From contig NZ_KQ948884.1 of assembly GCF_001514215.1 (NCBI RefSeq), positions 1,608-49,806 of the forward strand: a DNA stretch of 48,199 nt, given 5' to 3'. This DNA comes from Streptomyces bungoensis. Lineage in GTDB: Bacteria > Actinomycetota > Actinomycetes > Streptomycetales > Streptomycetaceae. Position 1 is the stretch's first letter. Each line of letters opens with the position of its first letter. The position numbers were made by a program, and so were the translations under genes. A model generated the notes under the pieces. The model was not told the origin of the DNA. It worked only from the letters and a program-made list of their open reading frames with translations, and searched no databases. Shown here one piece after another: positions 17,368-24,682 of the stretch.

Positions 17368-18243
17368 CTACGCTGTGGCCGCGGTGCGGTAGAACTCGGC
17401 CGCGGTGACGGTGGCAGGGACGCCGAGTTCGGCGGCGACCGCGGTGACCGCCTTGTCGCCGACAGCGAGGTCGGCCTGGCCGTCCGTGGTGAAGTACGGC
17501 GCGATGAACGTGTCGTAGTGGGCTCGGGCCTCTTCCGCGGTCTGTCCGCCGAGGAACGTCTGCATGTGGCGCACCGTGGTGTCGGGGTCGTCGTGGATCA
17601 CCTGAAGGGCGCGCCGGTGGGCTCGTACGACGGCCAGGACCGCAGGGTCGTCCGGTGAGATGTAGGTGGGGTCGACGGCCACGCCCACGGTGGGGATCTG
17701 GAAGTGCTCGCCGACCCAGGCCAGCACCTGCCAGCCGTGCTCGGCGGCCACCGCCTCCGGTGCCATGGTGCTGCCGACGTAGGCGGCGTCGATGCTGCCA
17801 TCGTTGAGCCGGCGCAGATCCATACCGTAGTCGCCGGGCGAGCGGACGATGGTCTTCACGTCACGGTCCGGGTCAAGGCCGGCCTTTCGCAGCACGATCC
17901 GGGCGAATGCGCCGGGCGGGGTGTGCGGGGCGTGGACCGCCAGCCGTCGCCCGGCCAGGTCGGCCAGGGAGGTCAGGCCGGGGCGGGCGAGGAACCAGAA
18001 CAGCGGGCGGTGGGTGTTGGCGCTGAGTGCGACCCACGGGGTGCCGTCGGTCAGTCGTGACAGCAGTGCCCGGCCGAGCCCGATGGTGGCGCAGCGGCGC
18101 AGCCGTTCCACGTCCCAGTTGCAGCCGTCGCGCAGCGCGACGTGGACACCCTCCTCGGCGTAGTAGTCCTGCTGGTCGGCGATGTAGGCGGCCAGCTCCT
18201 CGTGCAGGCCTCGTCCGACGTAGGCCAGGTCGATCGTGTGCAT
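17368..18243 (-). CDS. NMT1/SsuA-like substrate-binding protein without signal peptide
   Basis: This 291-residue protein has the type-II periplasmic-binding fold of the NMT1/THI5 and SsuA/TauA group. It shows HEELAAYIADQQDYYAEEGV, LTSLADLAGRRLAVHAPHTP, and RRLNDGSIDAAYVGSTMAPE. ABC binding proteins of this group deliver aromatic acids, sulfonates or pyrimidines. The frame starts at ATG 18243 with AAGGAAAG upstream and has no signal peptide or lipobox, and no ABC permease or ATPase genes are next to it. It may therefore act in the cytoplasm, or its N-terminus may have been lost. It is the last gene of a minus-strand set with the SDR gene and the HpaB relic, 58 bp after the SDR. Confidence 0.7.
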   Translation of the reverse strand: MHTIDLAYVGRGLHEELAAYIADQQDYYAEEGVHVALRDGCNWDVERLRRCATIGLGRALLSRLTDGTPWVALSANTHRPLFWFLARPGLTSLADLAGRRLAVHAPHTPPGAFARIVLRKAGLDPDRDVKTIVRSPGDYGMDLRRLNDGSIDAAYVGSTMAPEAVAAEHGWQVLAWVGEHFQIPTVGVAVDPTYISPDDPAVLAVVRAHRRALQVIHDDPDTTVRHMQTFLGGQTAEEARAHYDTFIAPYFTTDGQADLAVGDKAVTAVAAELGVPATVTAAEFYRTAATA

Positions 18244-18301
18244 GAACGTCTTTCCTTGATCGTTTAAGGGTTCGGCCGTGTGTGTGGAGGTCAGCGGGGC
18301 G

Positions 18302-19057
18302 TCAGTACATGGCCAGGCCGCCGTTGACCGCGGCCGTGGTACCGGTCATGAAGGAGTTGTCCTCGGCGGCGTAGAAGGCGACCGCCTGGGCGACGTCGGC
18401 CGGGTGGGCCAGGCGGCCCAAGGGGGTGGCGGCCACCTGCCGCTGCCTCGTCGCGTCGTCGAGCACGGCATCGGCGGTGCGGGACTCCACCGGGCCGGGC
18501 GAGACGACGTTGACCGTGATGCCCTGCGGGCCGAGTTCCTGGGCGAGATACCGGGCGAACTGCTCGAGTGCGGCCTTGGAAACGCCCAGCGCGATCATGC
18601 CCGCCCGAGGCAGGCGGCTGAGTCCGGTGCCGATATAGATGAGGCGTCCCCACCCTCGTTCGGTCATCGTGGGCAGTACGGCTTTGGTGACCGCGAACGC
18701 CGCGTGCATCTCGGCGTCGATCTTGCCGCCCAGTTCTTCCCACGTCATGTCCTCGAACGGCTTGACCGCATACGGGATGAGCGCGTTGTGCACGAGCACG
18801 TCGATGCCGCCCCAAGCTGCCTGGACCTGTCCGACCATGCTCTCGACGGCCGCCTCCTCGCGCACGTCGGCCTGCGTGGCCATGGCCTGGCCGCCCGCGG
18901 CCTCGATGTCGGCCACGACCTCCTCGGCCGCCTTGGTGTTGCGGAGGTAGTTGACCACCACGCGCATTCCTCGCGCGGCCAGAAGTCGCGCCGTGGCCGC
19001 GCCGATTCCGCTGCTGGCCCCCGTCACCAGTGCCACCCTGCCGGTCGTCCCGGTCAT
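18302..19057 (-). CDS. SDR family protein, Leu in place of catalytic Tyr
   Basis: This 251-residue Rossmann protein has LVTGASSGIGAATARLLAAR at the N-terminus and VNVVSPGPVESRTADAVLDD near the C-terminus. It ends in FMTGTTAAVNGGLAMY. The active-site helix reads GMIALGVSKAALEQF, so the Tyr of YxxxK is Leu, and NNAG is replaced by VHNALIP. Loss of both features means ordinary SDR chemistry is doubtful, though the cofactor loop is intact. Actinobacterial relatives with the same pattern exist, so it is probably a stable subfamily. The ATG at 19057 follows AGGAGG. It lies directly after the HpaB-like relic on the same strand and may have served in the same aromatic pathway. Confidence 0.85.
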   Translation of the reverse strand: MTGTTGRVALVTGASSGIGAATARLLAARGMRVVVNYLRNTKAAEEVVADIEAAGGQAMATQADVREEAAVESMVGQVQAAWGGIDVLVHNALIPYAVKPFEDMTWEELGGKIDAEMHAAFAVTKAVLPTMTERGWGRLIYIGTGLSRLPRAGMIALGVSKAALEQFARYLAQELGPQGITVNVVSPGPVESRTADAVLDDATRQRQVAATPLGRLAHPADVAQAVAFYAAEDNSFMTGTTAAVNGGLAMY

Positions 19058-19230
19058 GGGCCTACCTCCTGATCGTCGTCGCGGGCCGTCGGGATGACCG
19101 CCCGGGATTGTTCGTCGTCGATGCCCCGGCCTGTCGGGCGGATCGCCCCGTACAGCACGGTGTCGACGGTCACCCGCAGCAGATCGGCCGCGGTCCAGTC
19201 CAGATCGCGCGGCAACTCCGACATGAGCAG

Positions 19231-20121
19231 CGCTGCGGGTACAGCGAGGCGTGCTCGGGGTTGCCGATGTGGAAGACCCGGTTCCAGGGGATGAGCACGT
19301 CCTCGAACACGATGATGCTGTCCAGCTCGTCACCCTGCGAGGCGAGCGGGTGCTCCACCTCCTCGCCGTCGCGGACGTTGCTCTCGCGGCAGATGATGGT
19401 GACCCCGGGTGTTGGGCTGCACCGCCCCGTAGATGATCTGCTCCGACACGATGCCGGGGCGGTAGAAGACGCCGATGTGGATCCAGTCCCCGAAGGCCGC
19501 GCCGGTGCTGATCGACTTCACACCCCGCACGGCGATGCCCTCGTCCGAGGTGGCGACCACCGGCAGTGCGGGGGAAATGACCCGTGCGGAATCGCGCGAG
19601 CGGTCCGCCTGCGGGTCGACGAAGGCCGGCGTCGCGTTGAGGTCGCCGTCCGGCATCACGTTCCAGAAGTCGAGGATCCCACCGGTGAGGTCCCGCCCGT
19701 CGGTCCCGACGGGCTGGCTGCTCCAGGGTTCGGGGTCGTCGACGTAGGTCAGCAGGACGTAGTTGTTGACGTCCGGCGTGCGCGGGATCGCACCGTCGCC
19801 CAGTTCCCGCTGCACCGTCTCCCGGTAGCGCCGCTTGCGCAGCAGGTCCTCCTTGGAGCGGTGCTGGAACCATGTCATGGACCGCCGGACACCGTCCTCG
19901 TCCAGGAACGGCATGACGTCCTGAAGGTCGGGACGGTGGTGCAGATCGTAGAAGTCCGCGATGCTCCGCCGAGCCTCTTGCTGGTGCCTGGCGTTGTCGA
20001 CCAGGTAGAAGCACCGAATCATACGATCGGGGGCAACGTGGTAGCGGAATCCGATCAACCAGATGACGGTGTCAATCATTGTCGGCTCATCAGCTTCAAC
20101 GAAGGGATGGGTGAATGGCAT
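19231..20121 (-). pseudogene. 4-hydroxyphenylacetate 3-hydroxylase (HpaB)-like, truncated and frameshifted
   Basis: The minus-strand frame from 20121 encodes an HpaB-like flavin monooxygenase region with RSMTWFQHRSKEDLLRKRRY, then GDWIHIGVFYRPGIVSEQII. A one-base frameshift near 19405 changes frame, after which PGVTIICRESNVRDGEEVEH and IIVFEDVLIPWNRVFHIGNP continue normally. The match ends at ASLYPQR, so the C-terminal helical domain of about 200 residues is missing. The first residues also look unlike the family start. Intact members hydroxylate phenols with FADH2. The 170 bp from 19230 to the SDR start hold an unassigned open frame (LPRDLDWTAADLLRVTVDTV). Confidence 0.75.
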
Positions 20122-20488
20122 TTTATGTCAGTGATTCTCCTGGTCGACTGCCAGCCACGCTGAAAGCCAGGACTCCAGTCCGTCTGTGAATGTTTGGCCT
20201 GGCTCATACTTCGGAGAGTCGAGATCGGTGGTGGCACACTCCGGATGCGCGTGTGACAAGACGAGGAAGGTTGGGACTCGGCTGGCGTAGAGCTCAGGGC
20301 ACTGTCAATACCGCTCATCGTGCAAAACATCCCCGGCTTCTATCGGGAACTAAATACCAACACCATCAGTGTTCGCTGTGCATCGCATAATCTAGTGAGC
20401 GGTCCTTGCGCAGTCAGCACTCCTGGCGCAAAGCTCTCTGTGGGCATCGCGACAGATCTACCTGACCTTGAATGCGTGATGTCGTCAG
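20122..20488. other. Low-GC intergenic stretch, no gene seen
   Basis: GC content is visibly lower here than in the surroundings, especially at 20320-20480. I see no gene. It lies beside transposase debris and may be insertion-element or other imported DNA. Confidence 0.4.
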
Positions 20489-20755
20489 TCATTTGGGTCG
20501 GCGAAGGCGCGGTTGGCCACGGTGGTGCCTCGTAGGACGGACCAGATGCCCTCGACGGTTGAGGTCGGGTGCGTAGGGCGGCAGTTGGAAGACAGTGAGC
20601 CAGTCGCGGTCGGCGACGTAGCGGCGCATGCCGGCGGTGAGGTGGGTGTTGAGATTGTCCCAGACCAGCACGATCGGGCCGCCAAGCTGCTGGCGGGCGG
20701 TCTTGATCAGGTCGCGGTAGTCCTTCCACGAGAAGCTTTTGCGCCCGGCAGCAGG
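20489..20755 (-). mobile_element. IS630-type transposase remnant
   Basis: The minus strand reads KSFSWKDYRDLIKTARQQLG, then PIVLVWDNLNTHLTAG, DWLTVFQLPPYAPDLN, and after a one-base frameshift near 20565 TVEGIWSVLRGTTVANRAFA. This is the C-terminal DDE catalytic part of IS630-family transposases, with the second Asp in WDNLNTH and the Glu in VEGIW. The N-terminal half is missing and no terminal repeats are visible. Confidence 0.8.
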
Positions 20756-20915
20756 TTCGGCTCCGACGATCTCGTGCGCGCCGCCGACCACCTGTGTGAG
20801 TACTTCGCGGCACCGTCGATTGTCGTGCGTCCCGCCACCCTGAGGCCGCACCTTCGACCACGGGATCAGCGGCTTTGCGATCCCCAATAGACCGTCCGGC
20901 ACAGCCCAACTCATC
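20756..20915 (-). mobile_element. IS5-type transposase start, fused to IS630 debris
   Basis: The first codons read MSWAVPDGLLGIAKPLIPWS followed by KVRPQGGGT, which resembles the N-terminus of actinobacterial IS5-family transposases. The similarity ends within 35 residues, and the frame then runs into the IS630 fragment. It indicates nested or recombined insertion sequences. Confidence 0.5.
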
Positions 20916-20963
20916 CCGCTTCATGCACAGTCCAACGACCGCCTCACCACACAGGGCGCCGCC

Positions 20964-21875
20964 TTAGCTGTGCTTCCGCCTCAACTCAGCGGTACCCCGG
21001 GCGGTGTTCGGCGCGGGCCACCATGCTGCGTTCGAGATCGGAGTCGCCGGTGAGCCGGTGAGTCGAGGAACCACGTCGGTGACCACGGAAACCTCGCCCC
21101 TCTCGATCGCCTGATACCACGAGATCCAGGTCTCGATCTGTTCCCCGCTCATACCCAGCCGCCATCGCCGTGCGAAGGCTTCCTCGAGGGTCTCGGGTTC
21201 GTAGCGGTAGGGCCGACCGGTGGCTGCGGCGATCCGGGTGACAGCTTCGTCGAGAGTCAGGGCCTCGGGCCCGGTGATCTCCAGGGTCGCGCCGTCGTGC
21301 TCGGAGCGGGGACCGTCCTCGATGGCGACGGCCGTGATCACGTCGGCGATGTCCTCGTGGGTGACGAAGGCGGCCCGGCCTGTCGGCGCAGGGCCGCTTA
21401 CGACAAGTTCCTCGTTGGCGAGGGCGGCAGGCGTCGCCGCGTAGAAGCCCGCCCGGAGCACTGTGTGGCGGATCTCGGTCCCTGCCAGGAACTGTTCGGT
21501 CAGCCACTGGTCACGGGCGTTGACGTGGGTGGCGGTGGGCGCCGCGCTGACGAGGGACACATACAGGACTCGGCCCACGCCGACCGCGATCGCGGCCTCG
21601 ACCGCGGTGGCGTGTTCTTCCAGCCGGCGACCCGTACGGTGTCCGGAGACCAGGATGAGGGTCGACGCGCCCTGGAGCGCCCTGCGCATGTCTGCGGCGT
21701 CGGCGTAGGCGGCCGGACCGCGTCGCTGGGCGCCTGGCAGTTCGGGCATGCGGTCGGGAGTACGTCCGACGAGGAGTTGCGGGACGCCGTGGTCGGCGAG
21801 TCGGGCCGCGATCCGGCTGCCGAGCGCACCGGTCACCCCGGTGACCGCCACCGTGGCGTGATTCTTGTCAGACAT
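20964..21875 (-). CDS. NmrA-like NAD(P)-binding protein
   Basis: This 303-residue atypical SDR has the dinucleotide loop VAVTGVTGALGSRIAARLAD (residues 8-27). LYVSLVSAAPTATHVNARDQ takes the place of the usual catalytic motif, and LRAGFYAA, VTHEDIADVITAVAIED and LEITGPEALTLDEAVTRIAA follow. These are marks of the NmrA/quinone-oxidoreductase-2 group, which bind NADP as sensors or reduce quinones. The ATG at 21875 follows AAGGGGAAAC. A relic of a very similar gene start lies at 17240-17330. The last 20 residues look atypical and may include a read-on tail. The preceding 225 bp (21876-22100) hold no assigned gene. Confidence 0.85.
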   Translation of the reverse strand: MSDKNHATVAVTGVTGALGSRIAARLADHGVPQLLVGRTPDRMPELPGAQRRGPAAYADAADMRRALQGASTLILVSGHRTGRRLEEHATAVEAAIAVGVGRVLYVSLVSAAPTATHVNARDQWLTEQFLAGTEIRHTVLRAGFYAATPAALANEELVVSGPAPTGRAAFVTHEDIADVITAVAIEDGPRSEHDGATLEITGPEALTLDEAVTRIAAATGRPYRYEPETLEEAFARRWRLGMSGEQIETWISWYQAIERGEVSVVTDVVPRLTGSPATPISNAAWWPAPNTARGTAELRRKHS

Positions 21876-22100
21876 GTGTTTCCCCTTCAGCCCGGGCCGC
21901 TGCCGATCCCGGCGTTCTTGTTTTCCGCTTACGTCCAGCAAAGAGAGCGATGGTTTCGGCCACATCCTCCAGCCGTGCGATGGCGCCGGGGGCCACCGTC
22001 AGGCGACGCGGCGGCTTCCCGGGAAACCAAGATCGTCGCGGTGTGCATCGAGCAGGGCGCATCGACCTCGTCGGCCCCGGCTGGCGCCATCCGTGTGGTC

Positions 22101-23513
22101 TCAGGATCCGTGTCTCGCGTGTCCGAGGTCGAGGCGTTGAGCGCCCGCGCGGACTGACGTGCCGTTGCGCCGGTCGTGCAGGGTGAAGTCGGCCCGGACG
22201 GCCACACCGGACTGCAGCAGCTTCTGGTGGACCAGGGGGTCTCGGCCGGGGTGCGAGACGACGACGCTGATGTATCCCTCGGGCAGTCCGGTCACGGCGT
22301 ACTCGCCGCGCGCGTTCGTCGTGGTCCGCACCAACTGCCGGCCGCCGGTGTCCATGACGGTCACCGCGGCATGGCGGACGGGCTGCTCTTCGCCGTCGTA
22401 GACGGCGCCCTCCAGCATCGGCAACGGCTCGCCGAAGTGGTGGGGGTGGACCGGTAGCGCGGTGGGTGTGGGCGTCTCCAGGGAGGGGTCCTCCACCGGC
22501 GGTTCGGGAATGTCCTGCGTCTCGTCCTGCGCTCCCCGTCGTACGGCCATGCGGTGGTGGTGCCAGGCGTCGAGGCCCAGTAGCGCCGTACCCGCGGTGA
22601 TCCACCCGCACAGGACGAGGACCTGCTTCAGCACCCCGGCGCCGTCGAAGTACAGCACTCCTCTCAGGGCGTCGACCGCGTTGCCCAGCGGCATGACGGC
22701 GTGCAGGGCCTGGAAGAACCCCGGCAGCAGCTGGACGGGGACCAGGCCGCTGGAGGGAACGCTCAGCACGACGTACAGGCCCAGACCCGCCAGGGGGAAG
22801 AAGTGCTTGACGAAGGGCGCCATGCCGAGGGAGAACGTGGCCACGGCCGTGGTGAGCAGGAAGGCGATCGCCAGGGCCGTGGGGGCGTTGGGGAAGAAGC
22901 CCAGTCCCACGCCGACGAGGAAACCCACGGCGCTGAAGAGCCCGGCGGCGCACGCGACCGTGATGAGCTTGTTGCGCCGGTTGAAGGTCACCGCCCGCAG
23001 CAGGGTCGTGGCGAGTATGTAGCCGGGGACGTTCCAGGCGATCCCGAAGTAGACCAGGGTCGCGCCGGACCCGTCCTTGCTGACCGTGGGGGCTACGTCC
23101 GTGACGGTGAGCTTCTGGTGGTTGTGCGCCGCGAGCTGGGTGAAGCCCTTGGTCAGCGCCTGCTCGAGGGACGCGCCGTTGGCCTTGGCCACGTAGAGCA
23201 CGGCGGCATGTCTGCCCGTGACGGCGAAGCCTGCCGCGGCGTCCCGGTCCAGCACCGCCCGGCGGGCTGCCCGTGCGTCCGGGACGGCGGTGACGTCGAA
23301 CCCGCCGGGATGCTGCCGCTGCAGTGCGGTGCCGACCCTGTATTCCACCGCGGGATCGGCGATCACGAGCTTGGCGTGGTGGGGCTGAGGCTGGTGGAAG
23401 GCCATGGGGAAGCTGAACAGCAGGCCGAGGAAGAGCCCTGCCGGGATCGTGAGGGTCTCGACGAGGACTCTGGCCACGGATATGCCCCGGGGACGCGCGA
23501 TCCGGTGTTTCAC
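22101..23513 (-). CDS. ABC-2/DUF3533-like membrane protein with C-terminal carboxypeptidase-regulatory domain
   Basis: This 470-residue protein starts with one transmembrane helix (ETLTIPAGLFLGLLFSFPMA, about residues 17-36). An extracytoplasmic domain of about 130 residues follows, then about six helices (residues 165-345, including GLFSAVGFLVGVGLGFF and FLLTTAVATFSLGMAP). This is the plan of DUF3533/YhgE-like ABC-2 membrane proteins. Residues 345-385 are a polar Pro-rich linker, and about 390-465 form a carboxypeptidase-regulatory-like Ig fold (MLEGAVYDGEE, TTTNARGEYAVTGLPEGY). The GTG at 23513 has GGGGGTGG upstream. It is divergent from a TetR gene with two palindromes between them, a typical setting for a repressed efflux or stress gene. 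The fused C-terminal domain is unusual. Confidence 0.75.
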   Translation of the reverse strand: MKHRIARPRGISVARVLVETLTIPAGLFLGLLFSFPMAFHQPQPHHAKLVIADPAVEYRVGTALQRQHPGGFDVTAVPDARAARRAVLDRDAAAGFAVTGRHAAVLYVAKANGASLEQALTKGFTQLAAHNHQKLTVTDVAPTVSKDGSGATLVYFGIAWNVPGYILATTLLRAVTFNRRNKLITVACAAGLFSAVGFLVGVGLGFFPNAPTALAIAFLLTTAVATFSLGMAPFVKHFFPLAGLGLYVVLSVPSSGLVPVQLLPGFFQALHAVMPLGNAVDALRGVLYFDGAGVLKQVLVLCGWITAGTALLGLDAWHHHRMAVRRGAQDETQDIPEPPVEDPSLETPTPTALPVHPHHFGEPLPMLEGAVYDGEEQPVRHAAVTVMDTGGRQLVRTTTNARGEYAVTGLPEGYISVVVSHPGRDPLVHQKLLQSGVAVRADFTLHDRRNGTSVRAGAQRLDLGHARHGS

Positions 23514-23707
23514 AGGACCACCCCCTGGCCGCCACGGCGGGCCATGCCGCAGAGACCGCGGCACACTTGGCCGACCGGACCCCCGGTCACCACTTGGCGG
23601 CCTCTCCGGTACCGGTGGTCCCTCACTGTTCGCGATCCAACCAGTTCCACGGCGCCTCCCTCGGCTGTGCCGCGCCTGACCGTCGCCATGGCGCCACCTC
23701 GATTAAC

Positions 23708-23759
23708 GTACCGATCGGCACATTTACGTCTGCTGGACCTTACGCGTACCGATCGGTAC
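23708..23759. promoter_or_regulatory. Two tandem TetR-type operators
   Basis: The site at 23746-23759 is a perfect 14-bp palindrome, GTACCGATCGGTAC. A second copy with one mismatch, GTACCGATCGGCAC, lies at 23708-23721, 38 bp away centre to centre. The proximal one ends nine bases before the TetR start codon. Both lie between the TetR gene and the divergent membrane-protein gene, so both transcripts are probably repressed. Confidence 0.85.
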
Positions 23760-23768
23760 AGTCAAAGC

Positions 23769-24338
23769 GTGCCTCGCCCCGTCAACGCCGAGAAGCGCGC
23801 CGAGCTGCTGAAGCAGGTGGTCAACCATCTCCAGCACCACGGTGTCGCGCAGATGTCGCTGAGTCCGCTCGCCGAGTCGATCGGCACCACCAAGCGCATG
23901 CTTCTGTACTACTTCGGCAGCCGTGAGAACCTGCTGGCCCAGGCACTGGCCGCTTGCCGTCCCGACGCGCACGCGATGTTCGACGACGTCCGCAACAGCG
24001 CGGGGCTGCGCAAGGCGGCTCATACCCTGTGGGAGGCGATGACCGTCGGGGAGCAGTCCGGGCCGGTCCGCATGCTGCTGCAGCTGCTCAGCCTGGCCGC
24101 CACCGATCCCGAGCAGTACGGCGACATCGCGGCCGAGACCGTCGAGGTCATGATCGGCCCCATCGCCGCGGCTTACGTCCGGCTGGGTCACCCGCCACAG
24201 CAGGCGCGGACAGCGGCCACGCTCCTCGTCTCCGGTCTGCGCGGTCTGTGCCAGGACCGCTTGGTGACCCATGACGTCGCCCGTACCGACGCGGCCGCCC
24301 GCCGCCTCATCAGGGACGCGGTCACGACGGCCGACTGA
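23769..24338 (+). CDS. TetR family repressor
   Basis: This 189-residue protein has an N-terminal TetR helix-turn-helix (AQMSLSPLAESIGTTKRMLL followed by YYFGSRENLLAQAL, residues 28-61) and a helical ligand domain. It starts at GTG 23769 (VPRPVNAEKRAELLKQVV). An earlier in-frame start would run through the operator palindromes. The gene is divergent from the membrane-protein gene, and two copies of one palindrome lie just upstream of its start. Both genes are therefore likely repressed until an unknown, probably hydrophobic, ligand binds. A hairpin follows the stop. Confidence 0.9.
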   Translation: MPRPVNAEKRAELLKQVVNHLQHHGVAQMSLSPLAESIGTTKRMLLYYFGSRENLLAQALAACRPDAHAMFDDVRNSAGLRKAAHTLWEAMTVGEQSGPVRMLLQLLSLAATDPEQYGDIAAETVEVMIGPIAAAYVRLGHPPQQARTAATLLVSGLRGLCQDRLVTHDVARTDAAARRLIRDAVTTAD

Positions 24339-24344
24339 GCCTGC

Positions 24345-24364
24345 ACCCCCGACCACTTCGGGGT
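24345..24364 (+). terminator. Probable terminator after the TetR gene
   Basis: ACCCC at 24345 pairs with GGGGT ending at 24364; GA/TC extends the stem across one bulged C. It lies seven bases after the TetR stop codon. Confidence 0.5.
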
Positions 24365-24682
24365 CTCGGTATCACCCCGGCATTCGGGAAGCCGGGCTGG
24401 TAGTCCGGTCCTGCGGGTTAGTCCATGGATGGCGCCCAGCCTGGTGGCGCAGCCGATCAAGACCCCGGCGTACGACCTGCATACCTGTCAGTAAAGTCAG
24501 CTTTGGGTCAGCATTCGTCCGGCCAAAGCTGCCCTCATATGACCAGACCTTGGAAACGCGAGAAGCCTCGGAGGCGTCCCGGAGGCAGCGTTCAAGGGCC
24601 CGTGCCACCAGCGATCGTCGTGGGACGACAGGCCGAGAGACGGTCTCGAATGCCCTGGACCTCAAATCCGAGCTTTCCCAGG
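24365..24682. other. Non-coding stretch beside the pirin 3' end
   Basis: I see no gene. A GTCAGC tandem pair with 11-bp spacing lies at 24496-24514, and a further GTCAGT lies at 24487. The pair has the same spacing as the one at 4409-4427. Under the element model this is the right inner end. Confidence 0.4.
24496..24514. repeat. GTCAGC tandem pair, possible integrase arm site (right)
   Basis: GTCAGC at 24496 and GTCAGCAT at 24507 start 11 bp apart, as in the left pair at 4409. The five-base spacers differ. A binding role for the integrase is inferred only from position and symmetry. Confidence 0.3.

Noticed and set aside
21868..23535. A 555-codon frame overlapping the membrane-protein gene
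   Set aside because: The alternative frame at 22101-23513 has membrane helices and a recognisable domain; this one is a shadow. Its extra 3' part (21868-22100) has no recognisable family.
22701..23768. N-terminal extension of the TetR gene
   Set aside because: It would translate through the operator palindromes and antisense to the membrane gene. The GTG at 23769 gives the normal TetR length.
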